From: JBBQWZ01 sp038210135
GTDB taxonomy: Bacteria; Acidobacteriota; Terriglobia; Bryobacterales; Bryobacteraceae
Reading direction: 5' to 3'
DNA length: 64,000 bases
NCBI GenBank assembly: GCA_038210135.1
Contig: JBBQWZ010000014.1
Coordinates: 1 to 64,000, forward strand
The translations under genes and the position numbers were made by a program. Numbering within the stretch: position 1 is the first letter of the stretch; every line of letters starts with the position of its first letter. The notes under the pieces were generated by a model, which had not been told where the DNA came from, made no database searches, and worked only from the letters and a program-made list of their open reading frames with translations. Below are positions 34,161 to 41,949 of this stretch, in pieces.

Positions 34161-34847
34161 TTGAAGGAAAAGGAACCGCGACTCAAATTTGTCCATACAG
34201 AGCCGGAGCCTCGCTGGCCGGGGTTCGTGGCGCTGCTGGCGGTCGGCGGACTCCACTACGCGCTGCCGTCGGCACTTTCCATCGGGCCGGACTGGCTGGT
34301 CGTCCTGCTCGTCCTGCTTTTTATTATTCCCAAGTCGATCGCAAAGCAAAAAGGCCATGACACCTTGTATCGCGCGTTCGGCTATATCGCTTCGGCGGTG
34401 GTGACGGTGGCGATGACGGCGTCGCTTGGCTTGCTTATCTCGCGTTTACCCTCTCACAAGGACAGCCCGCAGGAACTGCTGATCGCCGCGACTTTTCTGT
34501 GGACCAGCAATATTCTGGTGTTCGCGTCCTGGTACTGGCGGCTCGACGCCGGGGGTCCGGTCGGGCGCGACACCAATGCTGCCAAAGCCGGCGGCTTTCA
34601 CGCGGACGGCGCGTTCCTCTTTCCTCAGATGACCATGCCGCCGGAATTGCTGGAGCGAATGGGGGAAGAGCGGTGGCGTCCGGGCTTCATGGATTACCTG
34701 TTTCTTGCTTTCAACACCAGCACCGCGTTTTCGCCCACCGACGTTCCGGTGCTTTCACGCTGGGCGAAAGCATTGATGATGGTGCAGGCGTCCATCTCGC
34801 TCACCACCATTGCCATCATCGCAGCGAGAGCGGTTAATATTCTTTAG
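34161..34847 (+). CDS. DUF1345-like membrane protein
   Basis: 228 residues beginning at a TTG (34161) with ggatgcgag just before it. About five transmembrane helices: VALLAVGGLHYALPS, WLVVLLVLLFIIPK, ASAVVTVAMTASLGLLI, TFLWTSNILVFASWYW and the last at the C-terminus. The end, LFLAFNTSTAFSPTDVPVLS followed by AKALMMVQASISLTTIAIIAARAVNIL in pieces, is like the DUF1345 membrane family. Function unknown. It stops 8 bases before the next gene, so the two are likely co-transcribed. It is divergent from the glycosylase, with only 58 bases between starts. Confidence 0.72.
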   Translation: MKEKEPRLKFVHTEPEPRWPGFVALLAVGGLHYALPSALSIGPDWLVVLLVLLFIIPKSIAKQKGHDTLYRAFGYIASAVVTVAMTASLGLLISRLPSHKDSPQELLIAATFLWTSNILVFASWYWRLDAGGPVGRDTNAAKAGGFHADGAFLFPQMTMPPELLERMGEERWRPGFMDYLFLAFNTSTAFSPTDVPVLSRWAKALMMVQASISLTTIAIIAARAVNIL

Positions 34848-34855
34848 GTCCACAC

Positions 34856-35707
34856 GTGAATCTCGAACCTCAAACACTCTTCTCCGGGCTGCTCTTTCCG
34901 GAAGGCCCTCGCTGGCGCAACGGTTGGCTATATTTTTCGGACATGCACGCGAACCGGCTGATGCGCGTCAAAGAAAGCGGCGAGAGCGAAGTTCTCGCCG
35001 AGTTCCCTGAGATGCCCTCCGGCATCGGGTGGCAGCCAGACGGACGCATGCTCGTGGTTTCGATGAAGAACCGGACGCTGATGCGCGAGGCACCGGGTGG
35101 TTTCGCTCCGGTCGCGGATCTTAGCGGCCTGGCGGAATTCCATTGCAACGATATGGTGGCCGATGCAAAAGGCGGAGCTTATGTCGGGAATTTCGGGTTC
35201 GATCTCGACGGCGGCGAGAAGCCGAAGGCAACCGGTTTGATCTACGTCAGTCCCGAAGGCGTGCCCCGGCGCGTGGCCGAGGACGTCTGGTTTCCAAACG
35301 GCCACGTGATCACTCCAGATGGCAACACGCTGATCGTAGCGGAAACGTTTGCGGCGCGGCTGACCGCGTTCGATATCGCGGAAGACGGTTCACTTTCGAA
35401 TCGGCGCGTATTTGCGGCGCTCGACAAGACGGTCTACCCCGACGGGATTTGCCTGGATTCGGAAGGCGCTGTTTGGGTAGCTTGCGCGGGGTCGGAGCGA
35501 ATCATTCGCGTCAAAGAAGGCGGTGAAGTCGCGACCACCGCGCCCCTGCCAGGACGCAAGTCCTATGCGTGTATGTTGGGCGGCGAAGACCGGAAAACGC
35601 TGTTTATTTGCACCTGTGAAGATTCGCATCCGGAGAAGACTCGGGCCCTTCGATCAGGCAAAATCGAGACGTTGCGAGTAGAGATTCCGGGTGCCGGGCT
35701 GCCCTAA
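34856..35707 (+). CDS. SMP-30/gluconolactonase family protein
   Basis: 283 residues, GTG start. A six-bladed beta-propeller of the SMP-30/LRE type: LLFPEGPRWRNGWLYFSDMH supplies the first metal Glu, GLAEFHCNDMVADAKGGAYV the Asn-Asp pair, and VYPDGICLDSEGAVWVACAG the Asp of the last metal site. These are the usual divalent-metal ligands (E, N, D). The family hydrolyses sugar lactones such as gluconolactone, or other lactones. No signal peptide, so cytoplasmic. The substrate is not determinable; it follows an unrelated membrane protein. Confidence 0.87.
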   Translation: MNLEPQTLFSGLLFPEGPRWRNGWLYFSDMHANRLMRVKESGESEVLAEFPEMPSGIGWQPDGRMLVVSMKNRTLMREAPGGFAPVADLSGLAEFHCNDMVADAKGGAYVGNFGFDLDGGEKPKATGLIYVSPEGVPRRVAEDVWFPNGHVITPDGNTLIVAETFAARLTAFDIAEDGSLSNRRVFAALDKTVYPDGICLDSEGAVWVACAGSERIIRVKEGGEVATTAPLPGRKSYACMLGGEDRKTLFICTCEDSHPEKTRALRSGKIETLRVEIPGAGLP

Positions 35708-35813
35708 TTCTTAGTTGCGCCGCACGACCGCAAAAATGCGATCCCGCGCGACACTTGCGTTCCGCCTATGAATTGCGCGAACATAACCGGTTTCCTCTGC
35801 TTCTTTCTCGATC

Positions 35814-36767
35814 ATGCGGGTACGAATCCTCTATCACGATCACTGCTTCGACGGGGCCGCTTCGGCGGCGTTCTTCACGCGTTTCGTGGCGGAGAAGTTC
35901 TATCCCGGCGCCGAGTTTCTCTACACCGGCATGGCGCACACAGCTTCGCAGCTTTTTGCGGATGAATTATTCGACGGAGACGTAAACGCGATCGTCGATT
36001 TCAAATATTCTCCGAGTCCAGATTTGACTTGGTGGTTCGACCACCATCAGAGCGCTTTTCTTTCGCCGGAAGACGCCGAACATTTTCGCCAGGATACAAG
36101 CGGCAAGAAATTGTTCGATCCCAGCTTCAAATCGTGCACGTTATTTATCGCGACCGTCGCCCGGGAGCGGTTCGGATTTCAAGCGCCCGACCTTGAGGAA
36201 CTGGTCAAGTGGGCGGACATCATTGATGGGGCCCAATACGCCGACGCCGAAGAGGCGGTCGCGTTACGCGATCCTGCTCCCAAGCTGACGATGGTGATCG
36301 AGGCCGCGAAGGGCTCGGAGATCGTGCAGAAGATCATCGGCTATATGGGCCGCGAGCCGCTCGAAAAAATCATCGCCGAACCCGAGATTCAGGCGCTGTA
36401 TGCGCCTCTGTATGAACGCCACCTGAAGTCCATCGGCATCATTGAAAAAACCGCGACTTGTGAAAAGGGCGTCGTATTTTTCGATTTACTGGAATATGAT
36501 CTCGAGGGATATAACAAGTTCATCCCGTATTTCCTGCATCCGGAATCCATCTATACGGTATCGGTGAGCAAGTCGAGCTTCCGGACGAAGGTGTCAGTGG
36601 GCTCGAATCCCTGGGTGAAGGAGCCGCTGAAGCACAATCTCGCGACGATCTGCGAGCGCTACGGCGGCGGCGGCCACCCGAAGGTCGGGGCCATCAGTTT
36701 CCCGATCGGCGCCATCGACGAGGCACGACGCGTCGCGGCAGAGATCCGGCTGGAACTGCAGGCATAG
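35814..36767 (+). CDS. DHH/DHHA1-domain phosphoesterase
   Basis: 317 residues. The N-terminal DHH domain has the metal-binding motifs YHDHCFDGAASA and WWFDHHQS (the DHH motif). The C-terminal DHHA1 domain ends with the GGGH substrate loop in CERYGGGGHPKVGAISF. Such stand-alone proteins act on phosphodiesters, as oligoribonuclease/NrnA-like or pAp-phosphatase enzymes, or on cyclic dinucleotides. The first motif, HDHCFDG rather than the usual GDxDSxG, marks a divergent subgroup. Cytoplasmic, monocistronic. Downstream lies a short dispersed repeat. Confidence 0.85.
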   Translation: MRVRILYHDHCFDGAASAAFFTRFVAEKFYPGAEFLYTGMAHTASQLFADELFDGDVNAIVDFKYSPSPDLTWWFDHHQSAFLSPEDAEHFRQDTSGKKLFDPSFKSCTLFIATVARERFGFQAPDLEELVKWADIIDGAQYADAEEAVALRDPAPKLTMVIEAAKGSEIVQKIIGYMGREPLEKIIAEPEIQALYAPLYERHLKSIGIIEKTATCEKGVVFFDLLEYDLEGYNKFIPYFLHPESIYTVSVSKSSFRTKVSVGSNPWVKEPLKHNLATICERYGGGGHPKVGAISFPIGAIDEARRVAAEIRLELQA

Positions 36768-36835
36768 CGGCGATTGGAACGGTCACCGCAGTCCGGCGCG
36801 ACTCCTGGACAGCGCGGCCACGTCACCGGCGACAG

Positions 36836-36889
36836 AACCGCGACCGTCAGGGAGCGGACTCCCCCATGTGGTCTCTGACGGTCGGGTGC
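36836..36889. repeat. Dispersed repeat, one direct and one inverted copy
   Basis: aaccgcgaccgtcagggag at 36836-36854 shares the core cgaccgt..agggag with three copies at 57470-57560. A partial inverted copy (ctctgacggtcgggtgc, 36873-36889) lies 18 bases on, so the two could pair as a gaccgtcag stem. It lies 70 bases past the stop of the DHH gene and may act as a transcript end or a REP-like element. Confidence 0.6.
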
Positions 36890-36978
36890 ATTCCGGTGAG
36901 CCGATTCTTCGATCGCCTCAGGACTCAGCGCCCCCCGTTGACGGACGGGGTTCAAGCCCGATGCGACTGAATACGCAT

Positions 36979-37299
36979 CTACGTAAACGAATACTGCGGC
37001 ACGAAACTCAATAACGCCTTTAGGGTGACCGCCGTCGGAGCCTGAAGCCGACAGGAACGCTGGTCGGCGCATCCCTCCAGATGGACGTCGGAGCCATTCC
37101 GCGTAACCCGATACGCCATGGTCGCGCCGTGTTCGGCGCGGAGGCCCGCGAGCGGCCAATCGGACTGCTCAGCCTGCGAAATCATTCGGATCGTGCCAGT
37201 CTCAGAGATCAGAATCGCGAGATCGGTCGCCTCACCGCCATCCCCAATAGCTTCCGCCGCCTCAAAAATCCGTGCCGCGTTTTCAGCGAATCGTCCCAC
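36979..37299 (-). CDS. Small conserved-looking hypothetical protein
   Basis: 106 residues from a GTG at 37299. Recognisable layout: ARIFEAAEAIGDGGEATDLA helix, LAILISETGTIRMIS strand, SDWPLAGLRAEHGATMAYRV and GSDVHLEGCADQRSCRLQAP. This pattern (a glycine-isoleucine strand, then a D-W-P/S-L-x-x-L-x-A-x-x-G-A segment, then V-x-V-E-G) is one I associate with small proteins of unknown function in Solibacter-type genomes. No catalytic motif, no signal peptide. It is the last gene of a minus-strand series, 52 bases after YraN. Confidence 0.6.
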   Translation of the reverse strand: MGRFAENAARIFEAAEAIGDGGEATDLAILISETGTIRMISQAEQSDWPLAGLRAEHGATMAYRVTRNGSDVHLEGCADQRSCRLQAPTAVTLKALLSFVPQYSFT

Positions 37300-37351
37300 T
37301 GAATAAACGTATCGGCGCCAGTCCGGTAATTTTGAGTAATTTTCCGACGCT

Positions 37352-37774
37352 TCAGGGCTTGAGCGCCCGTTCGTAATGAATCAATTGGGGTTTTGGCAGA
37401 AGCAGAACCGTGACGACGTCGAAGCGGACCTTCGCCCAATCGATCCAGGCGCGCCGCGTGTACTCTCTCGCGGACCACACCAGCGCATCCTTCTTGTCCT
37501 GGCCAATGGCGCGTTCTGGGGGCCCGAATGCGTCCGAATGGCGCGTCTTGACCTCGACGAAGACCAGTTCCTCGCCATCCCAGGCAATCAGATCGACCTC
37601 GCCAGCCCCAGACCGGCGGCGCCAGTTGCGCGCGACGATGCGGAATCCTTTATCGCGTAAAAAACGATGCGCCGCATCTTCGCCCAGCCGACCGGTGGCC
37701 TCGTCAGCCGAGACGCGCCGGCGCATCCGCGACTGACGCACACGATCCGACAGGCTCCAAAACCATCCCAGCAT
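37352..37774 (-). CDS. yraN: UPF0102 (YraN) family predicted endonuclease-fold protein
   Basis: 140 residues. The YraN fold is PD-(D/E)xK nuclease-like: GRLGEDAAHRFLRDKGFRI, then ARNWRRRSGAGEVDLIAWDG with the GEVDLI core, then LVFVEVKTRHSDAFG with E-x-K. The C-terminal RFDVVTVLL strand is also typical. It has about 20 extra residues at the N-terminus compared with the core family. The cellular role is not established, though the fold suggests DNA processing. The start lies 3 bases from the stop of the methyltransferase gene upstream, so the genes are co-transcribed. Confidence 0.9.
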   Translation of the reverse strand: MLGWFWSLSDRVRQSRMRRRVSADEATGRLGEDAAHRFLRDKGFRIVARNWRRRSGAGEVDLIAWDGEELVFVEVKTRHSDAFGPPERAIGQDKKDALVWSAREYTRRAWIDWAKVRFDVVTVLLLPKPQLIHYERALKP

Positions 37775-37777
37775 GCG

Positions 37778-38311
37778 TCATTTCACGACTCGCAACCGCC
37801 ATTCGATCACTTTTCCGCGAATCACATAGCAGAGATAGAACTCCCAAAATTTGCGAAATCGCGGAAACGCGTTTACCAGCAGTTCGAAGCCGAGCAGCCT
37901 CCAAAAGGAGAGTAGCTTGACGCGGGTGGAAATCTCCTGAAATCGTGCCTTCGAGTAATAGCCGTAGCCGGCATTGTCCTCGCCGAAATAGCGTAGCGAA
38001 TAGCTATTGAGGTGCCATTTGTGGGTCGGGTCGCAAAACGAGCTGAAATCGGTATAGTGCGGCGTCACAATGAAGACTTCCCCGCCCGCGCGAACCAGCC
38101 GGTGGAATTCTTCTATCGTCTTGATCACGTCGGAGACGTGCTCGATGACGTGGACCGCCTGCAGCCCGTCGAACGAGCTGTCGCGAAACGGGTAGGGGAA
38201 GCGATCCAGTTCGACCAGGACGTCGGCCTTCGTGCCCGGAATGCGGTCGATCCCGATCGAACCCGCGAGCTTATTGATCCCGCAACCAACGTCTAAGATT
38301 CGAGAAGCCAA
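37778..38311 (-). CDS. Class I SAM-dependent methyltransferase
   Basis: 177 residues starting at a TTG (38311). SAM-binding motif I is at the very N-terminus (RILDVGCGINK), followed by the acidic residue at SIGIDRIP. Motif-IV-like FDGLQAVHVIEHVSDV and FHRLVRAGGEVFIVTPH follow. The family is short here, covering only the Rossmann core. The substrate is unknown; the HVIEHV pattern is typical of Methyltransf_11 members that act on sugars, quinones or small molecules. It lies 18 bases after the upstream beta-propeller gene and 3 before yraN, so these are likely one transcript. Confidence 0.82.
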   Translation of the reverse strand: MASRILDVGCGINKLAGSIGIDRIPGTKADVLVELDRFPYPFRDSSFDGLQAVHVIEHVSDVIKTIEEFHRLVRAGGEVFIVTPHYTDFSSFCDPTHKWHLNSYSLRYFGEDNAGYGYYSKARFQEISTRVKLLSFWRLLGFELLVNAFPRFRKFWEFYLCYVIRGKVIEWRLRVVK

Positions 38312-38329
38312 GCGTCAATCGTACCGCGC

Positions 38330-39307
38330 CTACGGAGCCTGCTTCGCCATCCCGGTATACGCGATCCCCGTCAGACTACCCATGCCAGTGAGAATCGCCC
38401 TACTGCCCGAACCGTCGAGCCGCGCCACGTAGACCGAGCCGCCCAAGTCGGTAAAGAACATCCGTCCGCCGGGGAGATCGAGAGCGATTCCGATCGCTTC
38501 TTTCAACTCGCGTACGAGGATTTGCAGGTCCGCACGCTTCGCCGGATCAAACTTCACTGGTGGATCCATCGGCGCGCGGTTCACGGTGTTGCCGTTGGGC
38601 GGATCTCCACGATCGGTCCAGTAAATCATCCGCGTGGTCAGGTCGAGGTCCAGGTCGATCGGCTCCGGTAGCCGGTCAAACAGAATCTCGATGTCGGTCC
38701 GGGTGGCCGCGGTCTGCCCCGCCGGAATTTCCAGATTCGCCCGCCGGATGCTGCCGGTGCCCGCATTATTGCCGCCCTTTTGCGTCCAATAAATCTTGCC
38801 TCGCACCGCATCGACGGCAATGCCAACACACCAATTCCGCGGGTCTTGCCGATCGGCGTCTGACGACCCCGTCTCGACCAGCGTCTCGATTCGCGATCCG
38901 TCTTTGTTCGCACGCATCACGCGCATGCCTTCGCGGTCGGACCAATACAACTTGCCCGATTTCTCTTCGAGCTTCAGTTGCTTGGGCGTGAAGGTCCCGC
39001 CCACCGGCACAATCGCAGTGAGATTCTTCCCATCCAGATCGACGCGCTCAATCGATCCATCATCGTCTTTGACGCGCCCCATGTTGGTCCAGTACAGATG
39101 CTTCGCGGCGGTGTCAATCACTACGCCGTCAGGGGTCTTCCTGCCTTCGACGAGAACCGTGACATTCGTTCCATCGTCCAGCGCGGACAGCACGCGACCG
39201 CCTTTCAGATCGAGGAAATAAATACGGCCCGACGAACTGGCCTTCTCCGCCGCTTGGGCGGAACAGGCCAACGCAGGCAGCAGAAAGGCGATCGCAATGT
39301 GCTTCAT
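38330..39307 (-). CDS. Secreted YWTD-type beta-propeller protein
   Basis: 325 residues from the ATG at 39307. The frame extends 23 codons upstream, but the signal peptide (HIAIAFLLPALACSAQA) begins here. It contains repeated LDL-receptor-like YWTD blades: HLYWTNMGRVKDDDGSIERV, KLYWSDREGMRVMRANKDG, KIYWTQKGG, MIYWTDRGDPPNGN and MFFTDLGGSVYVARLDG. The repeats make a six-bladed propeller, exported to the periplasm or surface. Enzymatic residues are not apparent; binding is the more likely role. It is the first gene of the minus-strand run ending at 36979. Confidence 0.82.
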   Translation of the reverse strand: MKHIAIAFLLPALACSAQAAEKASSSGRIYFLDLKGGRVLSALDDGTNVTVLVEGRKTPDGVVIDTAAKHLYWTNMGRVKDDDGSIERVDLDGKNLTAIVPVGGTFTPKQLKLEEKSGKLYWSDREGMRVMRANKDGSRIETLVETGSSDADRQDPRNWCVGIAVDAVRGKIYWTQKGGNNAGTGSIRRANLEIPAGQTAATRTDIEILFDRLPEPIDLDLDLTTRMIYWTDRGDPPNGNTVNRAPMDPPVKFDPAKRADLQILVRELKEAIGIALDLPGGRMFFTDLGGSVYVARLDGSGSRAILTGMGSLTGIAYTGMAKQAP

Positions 39308-39495
39308 GGGCGGCTCGTTTCCGGAACGAGAATTCGGCTTCCAGTATGCCTGACGCCGAAACTCATTGCGCTCCATATAGTTCTAGCCGTAATGAAGAGG
39401 CCGCAACACCGCCATCCGTTTTACTGGTCTGGCTTCGTCGTCATGGGCCAGGGCTTTTAGGCAATCGCCCGCGGCTCGATGCTACCCTCTCCCTA

Positions 39496-40551
39496 ATGCC
39501 GCGTCTGTTGCTTTGCTTCGCCCTCGCTTCTCTCGGTCTCGCGCAATCCACGCCAGAGGCAACCGAGTCCAACTGGACCGCGCGCAATTTTACTTTCGGC
39601 ACGGGCGAGAAGGCCGCCGAATTGAGACTTCACTACACGACGCTGGGGAAGCCGGTCCGCGATGCCGCCGGGCACACGACCAACGCCGTCCTCGTCATGC
39701 ACGGCACCGGAGGCTCAGGCCGCGCGTTCCTGTCCGAAAATTTTGCCGGCGTCCTATTCGGACCCGGCCAGCCGCTCGATACCGCCCGCTTTTTTGTGAT
39801 CTTGCCGGACGCGATTGGCCATGGCAAATCCAGCAAGCCCAGCGACGGCCTGCGCATGAAATTCCCGCGCTACGACTATGACGATATGGTCCGCGCCCAG
39901 CATGCCCTGATCGTCGAGGGGCTCGGCATCGATCATCTGCGATTGGTCATGGGCACGTCGATGGGCGCGATGCACACCTGGGTTTGGGGCGAGATGTATC
40001 CCGGATTTGCCGACGCGTACATGCCGCTCGCGAGCGCGCCGGTCGCTATCGTGGGCCGCAATCGAATGTTCCGCCGCATGATCGCCGACGCCATCCGTGG
40101 CGATCCGGAATGGAAAAACGGCGAATACACCGCGCCTCCGAACGGGCTGATCGCGGCGCAGTATTCGCTCTTCATGATGACCAGCAGTCCCTACCAGCTG
40201 CAGCAGACGGCGTCCACCGCCGCCAAGGTAGACGCCGAGTTCCTTCGACTGAAGGAACGCGCGCTGCGCACCGACGCGAACGACATGCTGTACGCGTTTG
40301 AGTCCTCGCGGACCTACGATCCCTCGCCGAATCTCGAAAAGATCCGCGCTCCGCTGTTCGCCATCAACTCGGCGGACGACGAAGTGAATCCGCCCGAACT
40401 CGGCATCCTCGAACGCGAAATCGTCCGCGTTCCGAAAGGCCGCTACATCCTGATTCCGACTGGACCGGAGACGCGCGGACACGGAACGCATTCACGCCCA
40501 GCGGTCTGGAAACAGTATCTGATCGAACTGCTGGCGGTATCGAAGCAGTAG
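39496..40551 (+). CDS. Secreted alpha/beta-hydrolase (MetX-like fold)
   Basis: 351 residues from the ATG at 39496; the frame begins at 39346, but a signal peptide (RLLLCFALASLGLAQS) starts here. The hydrolase fold has the nucleophile Ser in MGTSMGAMHTW, the acid Asp in NSADDEVNP and the His in RGHGTHSRP. The N-terminal phrase ELRLHYTTLGKPVRDAAGHT is typical of the homoserine O-acetyltransferase-like group. Export to the periplasm makes methionine biosynthesis unlikely, so an esterase or acyltransferase on an unknown substrate is preferred. A strong hairpin follows the stop. Confidence 0.82.
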   Translation: MPRLLLCFALASLGLAQSTPEATESNWTARNFTFGTGEKAAELRLHYTTLGKPVRDAAGHTTNAVLVMHGTGGSGRAFLSENFAGVLFGPGQPLDTARFFVILPDAIGHGKSSKPSDGLRMKFPRYDYDDMVRAQHALIVEGLGIDHLRLVMGTSMGAMHTWVWGEMYPGFADAYMPLASAPVAIVGRNRMFRRMIADAIRGDPEWKNGEYTAPPNGLIAAQYSLFMMTSSPYQLQQTASTAAKVDAEFLRLKERALRTDANDMLYAFESSRTYDPSPNLEKIRAPLFAINSADDEVNPPELGILEREIVRVPKGRYILIPTGPETRGHGTHSRPAVWKQYLIELLAVSKQ

Positions 40552-40564
40552 AAGGAAAGACAAA

Positions 40565-40591
40565 CGAGGCGCCGGGTTCAGTGGCGCCTCG
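40565..40591. terminator. GC hairpin between convergent genes
   Basis: cgaggcgcc, loop gggttcagt, ggcgcctcg: a perfect 9-bp stem 13 bases past the hydrolase stop and about 60 before the galactokinase stop. No long T run on either side, so a structural terminator is probable but not canonical. Confidence 0.65.
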
Positions 40592-40652
40592 TTCAGGTTC
40601 GGAGGGGACATGTCTCTAATTGCTAATTAGTGCGAATCCGGCGGAATTCCTC

Positions 40653-41798
40653 TCACTCGAGTTCGCCGGCGCCAGCGCTCGGGTGGCAGCGATAGATCTC
40701 TGCTACCTTTCCGCATCGGCGGAAGTACTCGGCGGGAACTCTGGCTTCGAATTCCGGCACGGCATTCTCTTCGATCAAAACGACGATGCAACCGCCAAAT
40801 CCAGCACCCGTCATGCGCGCCCCGTATACGCCATCCACCTGTCTTGCCACGTCGGCAAGCGCGTCCAACTCGGGACAGCTCACCTCGTAATCGGATCCCA
40901 GGCTTTGATGCGACGCGTTCATCAGGCGGCCTAACTCTTCCACGTCCCCACGTTCCGCGGCCGCGACGAAATCGAGCACCCGCGCGTTCTCACTCACCAC
41001 ATGACGCGCCCGCCGCATCACCAACGCGCGCATTTCGAGCCGCAGATGCAGCGGGGTCGCGTCGCGCAGCGTCTCGACGCGCGGGTCCATAGCCCGAATC
41101 GCGCGCACCGCCTCGGCGCATTCCTCAACACGCTTGCGATAAGCCGAAGTTCCGACAGCGTGCCTGACGCCGGAGTTCACAGCCAGCAGCGTCGCGCCTT
41201 CGGGAATCCTCACGGTCTTTTGTTCGAGCGTCCGGCAGTCGAGCAGCAGCGCGGACCCGCTTTCGCAGAACACGCTCGCAAACTGGTCCATAATTCCGCA
41301 CGGCACGCCGACGAAATCAGCTTCGGCATCGCGGCAGATTTTCGCGAGCGCCAGTCGATCGTCCACGGCGGTCAGCGCCAGCGCCATAGCCACCTCGAGC
41401 GCCGCCGACGAACTGAGCCCCGCGCCTTGCGGCACGCTGCTGCGAATCAGGATGTTGCACCCGGCTAACGGATAGCCGCTCCGCTCTAGTCCTCTGGCGA
41501 CACCGATGACGTAATCGGTCCAGTCTTCACGCGGCTGCGCATCTCGCAAGCTGTCGAGATGAACCTGAGTTCCGGCGGCCAGATCGTCGGCGTAGATTCG
41601 AATCCAGCCGTCGCCGGATTCCGCCGACGCTGTAAGGCACTTGAGACCGATGGCGACCGGCAGCACGAAGCCGAGGTTGTAGTCGGTGTGCTCGCCAATG
41701 AGATTCACGCGGCCGGGTGCGCGAAACATCCGCGGCGCGTCGCTTTGCGGAAATATTTGGCGGTACCGTGCCGCTAAACTCGACGCTTCGCCAGCCAC
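40653..41798 (-). CDS. galK: Galactokinase
   Basis: 381 residues from a GTG at 41798, with ggag about 9 bases upstream; the frame is open to 41837. GHMP kinase with the galactokinase signature FRAPGRVNLIGEHTDYNLGF, ATP loop VPQGAGLSSSAALEVAM, catalytic Asp region CGIMDQFASVF and C-terminal MTGAGFGGCIVVL. It phosphorylates galactose to galactose 1-phosphate, the first Leloir step. The start overlaps the end of the small membrane-protein gene by about 25 bases, so both are translated from one message with the sodium:solute symporter. No galT or galE is in the window. Confidence 0.92.
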   Translation of the reverse strand: MAGEASSLAARYRQIFPQSDAPRMFRAPGRVNLIGEHTDYNLGFVLPVAIGLKCLTASAESGDGWIRIYADDLAAGTQVHLDSLRDAQPREDWTDYVIGVARGLERSGYPLAGCNILIRSSVPQGAGLSSSAALEVAMALALTAVDDRLALAKICRDAEADFVGVPCGIMDQFASVFCESGSALLLDCRTLEQKTVRIPEGATLLAVNSGVRHAVGTSAYRKRVEECAEAVRAIRAMDPRVETLRDATPLHLRLEMRALVMRRARHVVSENARVLDFVAAAERGDVEELGRLMNASHQSLGSDYEVSCPELDALADVARQVDGVYGARMTGAGFGGCIVVLIEENAVPEFEARVPAEYFRRCGKVAEIYRCHPSAGAGELE

Positions 41799-41941
41799 AA
41801 CATCACTCCGCCGAACAGCGCCATCGCCGACGCGCAATACACGTTTACGCCGCTGCCCGCCGCATCGCCGAGGGCCGCCGTCGCAAACAGGATCACGCTC
41901 AGCAGCGTGAAGAAAAGGCCGATTGGAAGTCGCAAATCCAT
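41774..41941 (-). CDS. Small two-helix membrane protein between symporter and galK
   Basis: 55 residues from ATG 41941 (the frame extends upstream, but this ATG lies 8 bases past the symporter stop). Two hydrophobic helices (RLPIGLFFTLLSVILFATAA and YCASAMALFGGVMLWLAKRR) are joined by a short Gly/Asp loop. This resembles the small integral-membrane proteins that accompany SSS transporters in some genomes. A subunit or stabilising role is inference from position. Confidence 0.6.
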   Translation of the reverse strand: MDLRLPIGLFFTLLSVILFATAALGDAAGSGVNVYCASAMALFGGVMLWLAKRRV

Positions 41942-41949
41942 GTTGGTCC

